A stretch of 15,921 nt of DNA, taken from an uncultured Clostridiaceae bacterium. GTDB lineage: Bacteria > Bacillota > Clostridia > TANB77 > CAG-508. The DNA is taken from contig CATZDQ010000012.1 in the NCBI GenBank assembly GCA_958417695.1, positions 1 through 15,921 of the forward strand, given 5' to 3'. Position numbers and translations under genes: made by a program. Positions 1-8,345 of this stretch are shown piece by piece; position 1 is the first letter of the stretch; each line of letters starts with the position of its first letter. The notes below the pieces were generated by a model, which had not been told where the DNA came from, ran no database searches, and saw only the letters and a list, made by a program, of their open reading frames with translations.

Positions 1-1062
1 CTTATTTCCCTCTTTGATGCAAAATGAGATATTCTTTAAAACTTCCTGTTCACCTTATTGCATATGTACATTTACAAATTCAATATCTCCTTTTAAATTT
101 TCTACCGCTTCTCCTTTTTGAATGTCTTCTTTTCCTTTTTCTTTCAAAATACAATTGATTCTTTTTAAAGACATAAAGGAAAGTTGTACTTCTTCTAGCT
201 GTGTAAAAATTTCATTTAACGGTACTCTACATTTTTGGATATAATTAATGACTAAATAAATACTTCCTAAAGGAATCATTATCTGGCTATGTAATGCATA
301 TTTTAAAATACCCCATATGGTTAAAGCTTGCACTGTAATCACTAAAGGATAAATAAAACTTTCCATCCAAATATATTTTTTTCTATACCCATATTCTTCA
401 TCCATTGTAGTATGTATCGTTTCTATATTTTTGTTTTGCAAGCCAAATAAGTAAGTTAATTTATGTTTGTTATACATTTCTGAGAATTGTTTATTTTCTT
501 TATCTCTTTTATTTAAAATCATTTGATTAGCCTTTGCCACTTGGTTAGTAAAAAAACAAGAAATGAACATGGTTAGAATAATGGCAACGCTTCCTATTAA
601 AGCTAATTTGACATCTACTACAAACATAAAAATAACCATGATGGCTATATATAACACATTGTTTAATACAATTTGCAAAGTACTTAAAAATAGAGAAGAT
701 ACATTTTCAACATCTGCTGTTAGCCTTGTGTAAATTTCTGAAGAGTTATATTTCTGGTAAGTAGACATATCCCATTGTAATACATGACAAAATAGTTTTT
801 CTCGCAATTCTTTTACTATTTTAGCCATAACTTTATTGATAATGGTATTTCGTATGTTTTTGGATAACATAAAAGCTATGTGAACAATAGCATATAGAAT
901 AAATACTTTTTCTAACATAGGAACTATATTTTCTGCCATAAAATCCATATCCAAGATTTGTTTCATAATATAAGGATGTAGTACGTTTAAAATATTACAT
1001 AATAGTAAAAAAAATATAACCACTAATAATTGCTTACTATTTTTCTTAACAATTGCTTTCAT
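1..1062 (-). pseudogene. ABC exporter subunit (permease part), interrupted by an in-frame stop and cut by the window edge
   Basis: The readable 335 residues form the transmembrane half of a type IV ABC exporter: hydrophobic helices near residues 10-32, 47-65, 130-170 and 235-275, with the usual coupling region. The reading ends at VNVHMQ followed by TAA (55-57). In the same frame the next 18 codons, to the window edge, read GEQEVLKNISFCIKEGNK, the typical first strands of an ABC nucleotide-binding domain. The stop therefore sits where a Tyr codon (TAT/TAC) is usual. Without readthrough the product lacks its ATPase domain. The start is an ATG with AAAGGAAG about 7 nt upstream, overlapping the end of the preceding ABC gene by 17 bp, so the two are translationally coupled partners of a heterodimer. 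A base-call error at the stop is the main alternative. Confidence 0.8.
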
Positions 1063-2788
1063 CTGCTTCTTCCTTTCTTTCTAGCCAATCTAGTTCTTGG
1101 TAAAAGGCATTTCTTTGTAATAAGGCTTCATGTGTTCCCACATCTTGTATTTCTCCTTCTAGTAAAATATAAATTCTATCTAATTTTTCTACATTCGAAA
1201 TTTTATTAGATATTACGATAAGGGTATTATCCCCTATTGCTTCTATCAGATTTTCCATAATTTTTCTTTCGGTATGGCTATCTAAAGCAGAAAGCGTGTC
1301 ATCAAAGATATTGACATCTCGTATCGTTCCTAAATTTCTAGCAATAGAAATTCTCTGTTTTTGTCCACCAGATAATTTGACCCCTCTTTCTCCTACTAAC
1401 GTATTTTCTCTGTCTTCTAATTGCTCTATATCTTCATGTAGTTGGGCCTTTTCTAAGACTTTTTCTAATTGGGATGGTCTTAAATTTTCAACTATATCAA
1501 TGTTTGCTTTTATGGTATCATCTAAAATAATATTTTGTTGGATAGCATAATTAAAATGTTCGTAAATTGTATTTGGCTGATAAGTATGAATGTCTTGTCC
1601 ATTAAAAAATACCATGCCTTCTGGTACTTCATAAAAGCCAGTTAGAATATTCATTAGCGTTGTTTTTCCACTACCCACTTGTCCTACAATTCCTATTTTT
1701 TCTCCCTTCTTGATAGTCATTTCTATATTTCTTAGTACTGGTTTTTCTCCATTATCATACCAATAAGATAAATGCTGGATATTTATTTGTTCCACCTTTT
1801 CTAATGGTTTTCCTTCTCTTGGAATTTCTTCTAAATTTAAGAAGTAATTAAATCGATGAATGGATTGTCTATAGTATGGAAATCTTTCTAGAAAACTTTG
1901 TATAGCAGAAATAAAATCTCCTAAAATTTGTGTAATATATCCTAGAAACGTCACTAAACCGCCTATAGTAACCATCCCTTTTTCTATATAAAATAATCCC
2001 ATTCCAAAACCTACTATATAACAAAAAGCATATAAGTAGTTAATCACACTACTAATTTTATTTTTAATAACGCCTATTTCGTAATCTGCTTGGTACATAT
2101 TTTGATTAACTTGGTCAAAGTGTTTCTTTTGTTCCTCTTGTCTATTATAGGATTTGACTAATAAAAAGCCTTCTGTATTTTGTTCTATGTTTTTAGATAG
2201 TTCTACATAAGCTTTTCTAGATAACTCTATTTTTTCTCTCAATCTTTTATAATAGTGTCTCATTGCTAATATGGCTAGTGGAAAAGCAGGTAACAAATAC
2301 AAGGCTAATTCTTTATTAAATTGGTTCCAGATTAAAATGATAGCCATAGTAGGTGTTATACACATTTTGGTAAGCCAAAAACAAATATTTCCTAATACCT
2401 TATGTATAGATATAATTTCTTTAGACAAGTATGCTAAGAAAGCTCCTTTGTTTTCTTTCTCAAAGTAGGAGGGTTTCACTTTTTGTAAATGCCTTATAAC
2501 TTCTTTTCTTAAATAGGTATCTGCTTTTCTGGAAATGGTAAAATAACAAATACGATATAATGTTCTTGGAATAAATACAGCACTTGAATAAAATAGTAGC
2601 CAATAAACTTCTTGCCAAATAGCTGCTTCATTTAAGGTTGTTTTGGTTAGTAAATCTAGGATATTTCCAATACATTCTGGTATTTTAAAAGCCATGTAAA
2701 TGACTATGCTATGTAGTACTACACCTAGTAAGTGATAGGGTAATATATGTTTTAATTCTTCTTCCACAATGGGATTATATCTCTTCAT
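1046..2788 (-). CDS. ABC exporter subunit with degenerate nucleotide-binding domain (heterodimer partner)
   Basis: This is a full-length 580-residue half-transporter of the multidrug/peptide/lipid exporter type. Transmembrane helices span roughly residues 15-300 and the ATPase domain 330-570. Visible motifs are Walker A (GQVGSGKTT, 369-377), Q-loop Gln near 417, signature LSGGQ (472-476), Walker B ending at Asp496 and D-loop SALD (500-503). The catalytic Glu after Walker B is replaced by Asp497 (IFDDTLSALD) and the switch His by Asn528 (VISNKIS). Such substitutions mark the non-hydrolysing site of heterodimeric exporters such as BmrCD, LmrCD and TM287/288, so function should depend on the overlapping partner gene. 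The start ATG follows AGGAG by about 7 nt. The gene lies 31 bp after the metallophosphoesterase, probably in one operon. The substrate cannot be told. Confidence 0.93.
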   Translation of the reverse strand: MKRYNPIVEEELKHILPYHLLGVVLHSIVIYMAFKIPECIGNILDLLTKTTLNEAAIWQEVYWLLFYSSAVFIPRTLYRICYFTISRKADTYLRKEVIRHLQKVKPSYFEKENKGAFLAYLSKEIISIHKVLGNICFWLTKMCITPTMAIILIWNQFNKELALYLLPAFPLAILAMRHYYKRLREKIELSRKAYVELSKNIEQNTEGFLLVKSYNRQEEQKKHFDQVNQNMYQADYEIGVIKNKISSVINYLYAFCYIVGFGMGLFYIEKGMVTIGGLVTFLGYITQILGDFISAIQSFLERFPYYRQSIHRFNYFLNLEEIPREGKPLEKVEQINIQHLSYWYDNGEKPVLRNIEMTIKKGEKIGIVGQVGSGKTTLMNILTGFYEVPEGMVFFNGQDIHTYQPNTIYEHFNYAIQQNIILDDTIKANIDIVENLRPSQLEKVLEKAQLHEDIEQLEDRENTLVGERGVKLSGGQKQRISIARNLGTIRDVNIFDDTLSALDSHTERKIMENLIEAIGDNTLIVISNKISNVEKLDRIYILLEGEIQDVGTHEALLQRNAFYQELDWLERKEEADESNC

Positions 2789-2819
2789 CTATAACTCCTC
2801 TTTTGTCTATTTGCATATT

Positions 2820-3638
2820 TCAAACTTTTATATGTTTTTCTATTATATTTACCGTTCTATCTACTAATTCTACTTCCAAATATATCCCATCGGGTATACC
2901 TGTCATATGTATATTATCTGTTAATGAACCAACTACATAATATGTCTTTTGGTCTTCTTTTAATTGTTTTGTCCAATGTTGATGTCCATTAAATATAGCT
3001 ATTATATTATCATCTGTCTTAAGAATATCTTTTATTTCTTTTCTGTTATTCATCAAACCATCTTCGGGTTTCCTTTCGAACCAGTAGTTTCCTATTTGTT
3101 TATCTTCCGCTAGACCAAAATGTGTAAATAAAATACATGGTAATTTATTTTTAGTTAAATCTTCCTTTAACCATTTAATCTCTTTTTTTGACATACATTG
3201 TGCTTTATATATTCCTCCATCATCTCCTCCTAAGTCCTCTCTTATATCTGTTGTTAATATTATGAAATGATAACCTTTTAAATCAAAAGAAAATGTAGCG
3301 CTCTTGTATCCCATAATATCTTCCAATTCTTTTCTTGTTTTCATAGAACGTAAATCATGATTTCCAATTACTGCATAAAATGGAACTTGAATACTTTTTA
3401 ATTTATTCCAAATATAGGTATAGTTTAGAATATCCTTATTATAATCAAAGGTATCTTCTATTAGGTCTCCTAAGCAAATACTGATATCCGGCTTTTCTTT
3501 ATTTATTCTACTGATTAACTTATCTACCAACTCACCAGAATATTGTGTTAGTTTTCTTTTTAAATTAAAATCTAATTGTTCTGGTCGTTTATCTAAATAA
3601 TGAATATCTGAAAAAATAATCAATTTACACGTATTCAT
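2820..3638 (-). CDS. Calcineurin-like metallophosphoesterase
   Basis: The 272-residue protein carries the metal-binding motifs of the calcineurin-like phosphoesterase superfamily in order: DxH (FSDIHY, Asp11/His13), GD (LGDLIED, Asp58), GNHD (residues 92-95), a lone His (FTHFGL, His173) and GHxH (NGHQHW, 218-221). The dimetal site therefore looks complete. No signal peptide or membrane segment is visible, so it is probably cytoplasmic. Length and motifs fit small bacterial phosphodiesterases of the Icc/CpdA-like branch, but the substrate cannot be assigned. AAGGAGAA lies 6 nt before the ATG. It is the first gene of a likely three-gene unit with the two ABC subunits (31 bp gap), with an extended -10 promoter about 55 nt upstream. 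Confidence 0.9.
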   Translation of the reverse strand: MNTCKLIIFSDIHYLDKRPEQLDFNLKRKLTQYSGELVDKLISRINKEKPDISICLGDLIEDTFDYNKDILNYTYIWNKLKSIQVPFYAVIGNHDLRSMKTRKELEDIMGYKSATFSFDLKGYHFIILTTDIREDLGGDDGGIYKAQCMSKKEIKWLKEDLTKNKLPCILFTHFGLAEDKQIGNYWFERKPEDGLMNNRKEIKDILKTDDNIIAIFNGHQHWTKQLKEDQKTYYVVGSLTDNIHMTGIPDGIYLEVELVDRTVNIIEKHIKV

Positions 3639-3691
3639 CCGATTCTCCTTTCTATGTTTTTCTATTATTCCTCATCTTGCATGATTGTTAC

Positions 3692-3700
3692 AGTATAGCA
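3692..3700 (-). promoter_or_regulatory. Extended -10 promoter candidate for the phosphoesterase-ABC operon
   Basis: On the minus strand TGCTATACT is a good extended -10 element (TGn plus 5 of 6 matches to TATAAT). No convincing -35 box is present, which is usual for extended -10 promoters. Transcription would start near 3685, leaving a leader of about 47 nt. The rest of the 3639-3933 gap shows no gene; it has an AGACTATT direct repeat near 3864 and 3890 and no clear terminator for the MFS gene. Confidence 0.4.
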
Positions 3701-3933
3701 TTTAAAGGTTATGACCTCTAATATAAGGGATATGCAAAAATATAACCCATTAATATATTTAGTACAGTTTTCTACTTTTTTCAAATAGCCTATTGATACA
3801 AGTTTGCACTATCACAATATAATCCACCTATCATTTTTTCTTATTCTTCATTTGCATAGCAAGACTATTACTATTTTAGATTTTTTAGACTATTTCTTAT
3901 AATTTTTAATCAATAATCTTTTTTATTTCATTT

Positions 3934-5226
3934 TTACTTGATAAGTTCATCATATCTTCTTTCTTCTCTAGAATATTCCTCTGGCTTTTTTCCTACTCTT
4001 GTTTTCATATATTTTCCCATTAACACAAATATAATTGAAAAAGCTATACCTACGATTATCATGCAATAAGCTATTGACATTTTATCTAACAAAAAGGATG
4101 CTATAAATCCCATAAAAGCAACTACTACATTTTTAAATAAATTTTTTACTGCAAATATTTTTGTGTCTATTTTCTCATTTGAAAAGTTCCTAAAATATTT
4201 GTCTATAATGGTATAAAACATACCATGTGCAAATTTAGTTAATGCTAGACATATAAGAACAATAATTGCTAACCATCTTATCGTTTGTGCTTCTATTGCT
4301 ACTATACCTGCAATCATCGTCGTTATAGAAATGGTTAATGCAATTACCATAATGCTTTTATTCTTAAACATCTTTTGAAACCACTTCTCTTTTTTAGATG
4401 CATACGCACTTGCTATACTAAATATTGCGGCTATCATTCCTATAGCTGCTGCTGATAGATTTAAATATTGTAAAAGATTCGTTTGATAATTTAGTAAAAT
4501 AGTTAACAAGCTTGCTATTAATGAAGTAGCTATGATTAAGGCCTTTAATCTTTCTGATTTTATTATAAATTTAAAACCTTCTTGTATATCTTTTATTTGT
4601 TGTTTTCCAATAATATAATCAAAGCTCTTTTTCTCTTTTTTTATAGGTTCTATAAAGGTTAATGATAACAAAGTAACTATGATTAATATTCCTAAAGAGC
4701 AAATCATTGGTAAATACCCATTTATCTCAAATAAGAAACCTGCTATTATTTTGGATATCGCACCTAGTATATAATATCCAGCTGCTCCTTTTGCATTTAT
4801 TTTAGAAAATATGTCACTTTTATATTTAGATGGTGGTATAGATTCATTTAATAAGCTAGGTTCTGCTATATCTTTTAAAGCAAAAGCTAATGAAGATACA
4901 AATTTCGCCATGATTAAGCCTATAAAGTTATTACACATCATAAACATAACCAGATACAAACAGTTTAAAACATTCCCTAATATGATACTATTTTTTCTTC
5001 CTAGAAATTCTATTATAATGTTGGCTGGAATTTGCAATAGGACACTAAATAAAGCCCCTATAGAGCTTACTAATACTACATCTGCTGGGCTTATGTGTTT
5101 TATTTGCGTAAGAAATAAAAAGTCTATTGTATAATAAAATAAATAATCCCATGCAATTTTCTTATAGTTCGGAAAAACTTTCATATTTGCTTTTCTCATC
5201 TTTTGTGTTTCTTCTTTTTTCCCCAT
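3934..5226 (-). CDS. MFS family transporter
   Basis: The 430-residue protein is hydrophobic throughout, with about 12 predicted membrane helices and a charged central loop around residues 195-225 that separates two six-helix halves, as in major facilitator superfamily permeases. The loop after helix 2 reads EFLGRKNSI, a form of the MFS motif A region (G-x-x-x-D-R-x-G-R-R). The second half is less hydrophobic, with basic KKEKWFQKMFKNKS between helices. Length is normal. The closest general type is a drug-efflux or unknown-substrate MFS protein; nothing nearby identifies the substrate. The chosen ATG is preceded by AAAGGAAAAG. A second Met (codon 11) has no ribosome binding site. A consensus-like promoter lies 33-60 nt upstream, so it is probably a single-gene unit. 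Confidence 0.85.
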   Translation of the reverse strand: MGKKEETQKMRKANMKVFPNYKKIAWDYLFYYTIDFLFLTQIKHISPADVVLVSSIGALFSVLLQIPANIIIEFLGRKNSIILGNVLNCLYLVMFMMCNNFIGLIMAKFVSSLAFALKDIAEPSLLNESIPPSKYKSDIFSKINAKGAAGYYILGAISKIIAGFLFEINGYLPMICSLGILIIVTLLSLTFIEPIKKEKKSFDYIIGKQQIKDIQEGFKFIIKSERLKALIIATSLIASLLTILLNYQTNLLQYLNLSAAAIGMIAAIFSIASAYASKKEKWFQKMFKNKSIMVIALTISITTMIAGIVAIEAQTIRWLAIIVLICLALTKFAHGMFYTIIDKYFRNFSNEKIDTKIFAVKNLFKNVVVAFMGFIASFLLDKMSIAYCMIIVGIAFSIIFVLMGKYMKTRVGKKPEEYSREERRYDELIK

Positions 5227-5258
5227 ATTCTTTTCCTTTATGTTTTTATTTTTATAAA

Positions 5259-5286
5259 ATTATATATTTATATTGAACTTGTACAA
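5259..5286 (-). promoter_or_regulatory. Sigma-A type promoter of the MFS gene
   Basis: On the minus strand TTGTAC (5281-5286) and TATAAT (5259-5264) are separated by 16 bp. The expected start near 5252 leaves a leader of about 26 nt before the MFS start codon. Confidence 0.65.
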
Positions 5287-5353
5287 AATTCTTTTATTAA
5301 TTTTAGAAATATTTATTTTGTTTATTTTTTGACATTTTATCATATACATCTAG

Positions 5354-5381
5354 AAAAAGGAAGTACTTTTAGAAACACTTC
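5354..5381 (-). terminator. Intrinsic terminator hairpin (second, isolated copy)
   Basis: On the minus strand GAAGTGTTT pairs with AAGTACTTC (9 bp, two G-U pairs) around a 4-nt loop, followed by C and TTTTT. It lies 177 nt beyond the terminator of the GHKL-nuclease gene with no gene between, so it is either a back-up terminator or the leftover of a lost gene. Its sequence closely resembles the terminator at 9768-9797. Confidence 0.5.
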
Positions 5382-5557
5382 TTATCAAATGTTACTAGAT
5401 AATGTTTTTGTGTAAAAAGCAATTATAATCCCGTAATATCAATAGATTCTCGATATTCTATTATTGATTTTTTTCTAAAAAACAAAGCTTAAATTTGCAA
5501 TATCTATCCAATTCTAATGTTACTATCTATGCGCATTGTAATCATATCTTACCTAAG
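5382..5557. other. Intergenic stretch with no recognisable gene
   Basis: Neither strand has a convincing reading frame with a ribosome binding site. On the plus strand TCAATA and TATTGA around 5440-5468 could form a weak hairpin before a T run, but no plus-strand gene precedes it. The stretch may be the remains of a deleted gene between the two terminators. Confidence 0.4.
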
Positions 5558-5596
5558 AAAAAAAGGAATGTCTCAAAGTATTAACATTTCCTTTTT
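5558..5596 (-). terminator. Intrinsic terminator of the GHKL-nuclease gene
   Basis: On the minus strand AAAAAGGAAATGT pairs with ACATTCCTTTTT with one bulged base, around a 12-nt loop, and continues into seven T residues. It lies 74 nt after the stop codon of the 665-residue gene. The plus-strand reading also ends in five T residues, so it may act in both directions. Confidence 0.75.
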
Positions 5597-5669
5597 GTTT
5601 CTTTTAAAGTTTTACACCCCAACTATTGACAAGGGCCATTGTAAAGTTCATTAAAATTGTGGAAAGGAT

Positions 5670-7667
5670 TTATAAATTTACTATCTTATTTTCTGTAGCA
5701 GAATTTTGTGATTTTTCCATAACTTCTTCTATACTATTACTTTTTTCTATGATTGTTTTTCTTTGTATTTCCAGTTTATCTTGAATAAATTTATGTTTAA
5801 TTTCAAATTCATTCAAAATTTCACTCCAAGTTTTTATATATATTTTAAAATTTTTTACTTTATATACTAATGATTTCTCTCCATGGACTTTACCATTTTC
5901 ATATAAATTTTCAATATCTCCTGATGTATCAAATTTATTTCCTACTAGATAAAATTCCCAAGTTGCATTATTAGCAATAAATTCTGGTTGTTTACTAATA
6001 ACATTCATATAGTTATATATTTGATGATATTGCTTTTGACCTAATGATATTTGGGGATGTTTTAATTCTATGACTATATTATTGATAGAATCATTTTCTA
6101 TATTTTGTCTAACAGCAAAAATATCCATCTCCTTATTTTTATCTTTATCATCTATATGCTTTTCTTCATCTCTACCAGTTGTTAATTTTATATATCTTCG
6201 TAAAGCTTCTTCAAACTTTGGTTCTGCTGCTGTTACTAAAGTATATTGCTCTCCAAAAATCCAATAATGATTTTCAATAAATTTTTGTAAATGATTTCTT
6301 TCATTAGCATTTAATTCATAATCATACAACAATTGTTTTAGTTGGTCTATAGCTTTATATCTATCTTGAATCAACTTTATAGTCTTTGTTATATTACCTA
6401 AAGTACAATATCTTAATTCTTCTGCTAGTTCAGCTCTCTCTTCAGTATCTAATTCAACTACTTCATTTAAAATATTAAATAAATTATCAGTTTCACCAGA
6501 TTGCATAATTAAATCAAATAATCTAACTAAAGTCTTTTTTTGTTCATTATTCAATGACAATATTATTTTTGGCTCTATCTGACACACAATTTTAACTATG
6601 TTTTCCAATTGTTCATGTTTGAATTTATCTAAAACATTATTCTCATTATACTCTGGAAAAATTTTATCTTCATTATATTTTTCTATTAATCTTTCTGCAT
6701 ATCTTTTTATATGTGGTTTTCTTTTCCTTCTTAAAAACTTATCTATATCCATTTTCAAATTCTTAAATTCTTTGCTATCCTTATTATAACCACTAATAGG
6801 AATTTGCCCATCTATTGTTTCATCTGTATAAAAATCTTCAAACAAGTCACTACTTACAAAAACACTATGATAAAAATTATCTCCTTTCTTATTCAATGTA
6901 GTTGTCATACTTAATTTAAACCTCTCATTTTGGTCTGCAAAGTAATATCTTGAATATTCATTAGATAAATTATTTTTCCATTGAACATATCTTATTTTTG
7001 CATTTATATTAATCTCTCCATATTTATAATTTAGTTCAAAATTCTCTCTTTCTGTTATTATCTCTTCATATATAATTTTTTCTCCATCAATGTATATATT
7101 AAAGTCATATTTCTTATTTAATTCTAATAAACAAGCAAATTCTTTTTTTATATATTCTCTTAACTCATATATATCTATATCTTTATATATTCCACTTAAT
7201 GTTACTGTTGTTCCAGTTTCTTTAGTTTCTATAACATTTTCATCCGTTTCTTTAAAATTCTCCAAGTTAGTAGCATCTATAATTATTGAGTAATTTTTAA
7301 AATCTTTGTTTTCTTTATATACGGTATTCCATTCTGCATACTGAGCAAAGCAGAAAAATGTTAATCTTCCAACTCCATTTTTTCCATGAATACCTGTTAT
7401 TCTTGTTCTTTCATATGATTGCTCGGCTTTTTCAGATTCATAAAATGGTTTGAATTTCTTGTTTAATTGTTTTTTGGCTATACCAACTCCATTATCTTTT
7501 ATGGATATTTCTGATATTCCTCCTAAATTATTTCTTAAAGTAGTTATCTCTATTTTATTTGCCTCTGCATCAAACCCATTCCATATATATTCACATATAG
7601 ACTTTAAAGCATTATAATTCGATAATGATTGTTTAACTCCACTTGTTGTTATAGCAATTTTCCCCAT
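5670..7667 (-). CDS. GHKL ATPase fused to a C-terminal Shedu-like PD-(D/E)XK nuclease domain; candidate defence protein
   Basis: The first ~200 of 665 residues form a GHKL (Hsp90/MutL/gyrase B-type) ATPase: N-box with Glu26, Asn30 and Asp33 (CEYIWNGFDAEAN), G1 box DNGVGI (58-63) and G2 loop GIHGKNGVGRL (92-102). A middle region rich in charged helices spans about 300-450. The C-terminal part (~455-620) matches the layout of DUF4263/Shedu-like PD-(D/E)XK nucleases: NHLQKFIENHYWIFG helix (Glu465), MDIFAV (Asp515), IVIELKHP (Glu534, Lys536) and a Gln/Tyr-rich helix QKQYHQIYNYMN. A nucleotide-gated nuclease is inferred; Shedu proteins are anti-phage effectors, and N-terminal sensor fusions are known in that family. 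The ATG follows AGGGGG by 8 nt, and this site overlaps the ancestral stop of the decayed gene upstream. No separate promoter is clear, so it may be read from pepD. No methylase or antitoxin partner is seen. Confidence 0.82.
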   Translation of the reverse strand: MGKIAITTSGVKQSLSNYNALKSICEYIWNGFDAEANKIEITTLRNNLGGISEISIKDNGVGIAKKQLNKKFKPFYESEKAEQSYERTRITGIHGKNGVGRLTFFCFAQYAEWNTVYKENKDFKNYSIIIDATNLENFKETDENVIETKETGTTVTLSGIYKDIDIYELREYIKKEFACLLELNKKYDFNIYIDGEKIIYEEIITERENFELNYKYGEININAKIRYVQWKNNLSNEYSRYYFADQNERFKLSMTTTLNKKGDNFYHSVFVSSDLFEDFYTDETIDGQIPISGYNKDSKEFKNLKMDIDKFLRRKRKPHIKRYAERLIEKYNEDKIFPEYNENNVLDKFKHEQLENIVKIVCQIEPKIILSLNNEQKKTLVRLFDLIMQSGETDNLFNILNEVVELDTEERAELAEELRYCTLGNITKTIKLIQDRYKAIDQLKQLLYDYELNANERNHLQKFIENHYWIFGEQYTLVTAAEPKFEEALRRYIKLTTGRDEEKHIDDKDKNKEMDIFAVRQNIENDSINNIVIELKHPQISLGQKQYHQIYNYMNVISKQPEFIANNATWEFYLVGNKFDTSGDIENLYENGKVHGEKSLVYKVKNFKIYIKTWSEILNEFEIKHKFIQDKLEIQRKTIIEKSNSIEEVMEKSQNSATENKIVNL

Positions 7668-7678
7668 AATGATTCCCC

Positions 7679-8069
7679 CTATTTTGTTATATATTTTTAA
7701 TTCTTCGTATTTAGTTTATCCGGCATAGTCATTTGTAACTTTCCACTATTCAATAATGGCCTCATATATTTTATGTAAAGTTTTCTTCTATCCTTTAATC
7801 CTAAGTATGTCATTATTTCTCTTGTTGTTTTGGGTTCTTTATAAAATTCTAGTACTTTATCTTGGTGGATTCTTGATTGGTCTTTTATTTCATTTTCAAA
7901 TCCATCATACAAAAATATTGTTGTAATAAAATAATTCTCTTGTTTCATTTGTTTCAAACTCTGGCTCTTTTGAACCATTATTTTAATGCTCTTTTTATCT
8001 TTGGAATGCCTATATTTCTATCTTTTGTAAGTTTTAATTCTTTTAAAAAAACTCTCCAATTCTACGATT
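7679..8069 (-). pseudogene. C-terminal remnant of an AlbA_2/HATPase_c_4-type ATP-binding protein
   Basis: Joining three frames rebuilds one continuous C-terminus: NRRIGEFF, KELKLTKDRNIGIPKIKRALK, NGSKEPEFETNETRE, then YFITTIF onward to a winged-helix segment (KVLEFYKEPKTTREIMTYLG, MRPLLNSGKLQMTMPDK). This is the pattern at the end of COG2865 proteins (AlbA_2 plus HATPase_c_4, often called RecG-like or predicted transcriptional regulators). The breaks are an extra 2 nt at the T/A run 8041-8051, a shift at the A run 7981-7984, one extra T near 7934, and TAA at 7697-7699 where Gln is expected (NTKN-stop-KYITK). The true stop would be TAG at 7679-7681. The N-terminal ~300-400 residues are missing. 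A 93-codon frame (7697-7978) remains open inside it but is not a real independent gene. Confidence 0.75.
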
Positions 8070-8070
8070 T

Positions 8071-8331
8071 TTATGTTTTTTTGCTTATACCTAAATATCT
8101 AACTTTTCCAATATCCACCAATCTTTTCATTTCTATACATGTGTCTATTAATGATATATAACCTTTTAATACTTTTACAACTGAGCCACCATTGTACATC
8201 CTGTACATTGACAAATAATTCTGTCCTTTCTCATAAGAATATCTTAGACTTTCTATTTCATTATTAATATTTTCATAATCAATCTTCCACGTTCCTATTC
8301 CAATAGGAAATATATCATTTTTACTTATCAT
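8071..8331 (-). pseudogene. Aldo/keto reductase remnant with internal deletion and lost C-terminus
   Basis: The 86-codon frame starts as an aldo/keto reductase (IFPIGIGTWKI, then ESLRYSYEKGQNYLSMYRMYNGGSVVKVLKGY). It then jumps directly to SLIDTCIEMKRLVDIGKVRYLGIS, which in full-length enzymes lies about 60 residues later, after the catalytic His segment. The rest of the barrel is gone, and the frame ends where the ATP-binding protein remnant begins. It cannot fold into a working reductase. The ATG has AAGGAGAAG directly upstream and lies 15 bp after the pepD stop codon, so it was once the next gene of the pepD operon. The reading frame itself is still open, so a short peptide may be made. 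Confidence 0.78.
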
Positions 8332-8345
8332 ATCTTCTCCTTTAC

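Noticed and set aside
5203..5415. Plus-strand ORF upstream of the MFS gene
   Set aside because: It overlaps the MFS promoter and start, has no ribosome binding site and has a low-complexity Phe/Ile/Tyr composition typical of AT-rich non-coding DNA.
5436..5474. Plus-strand hairpin followed by a T run, as a terminator
   Set aside because: The stem is only about six A-T pairs with a long loop, and no plus-strand gene lies before it.
7697..7978. 93-codon minus-strand ORF as an independent small gene
   Set aside because: Its C-terminal part is the end of a longer protein whose preceding parts lie in other frames just upstream, and its start has no good ribosome binding site. Treated as part of the pseudogene.
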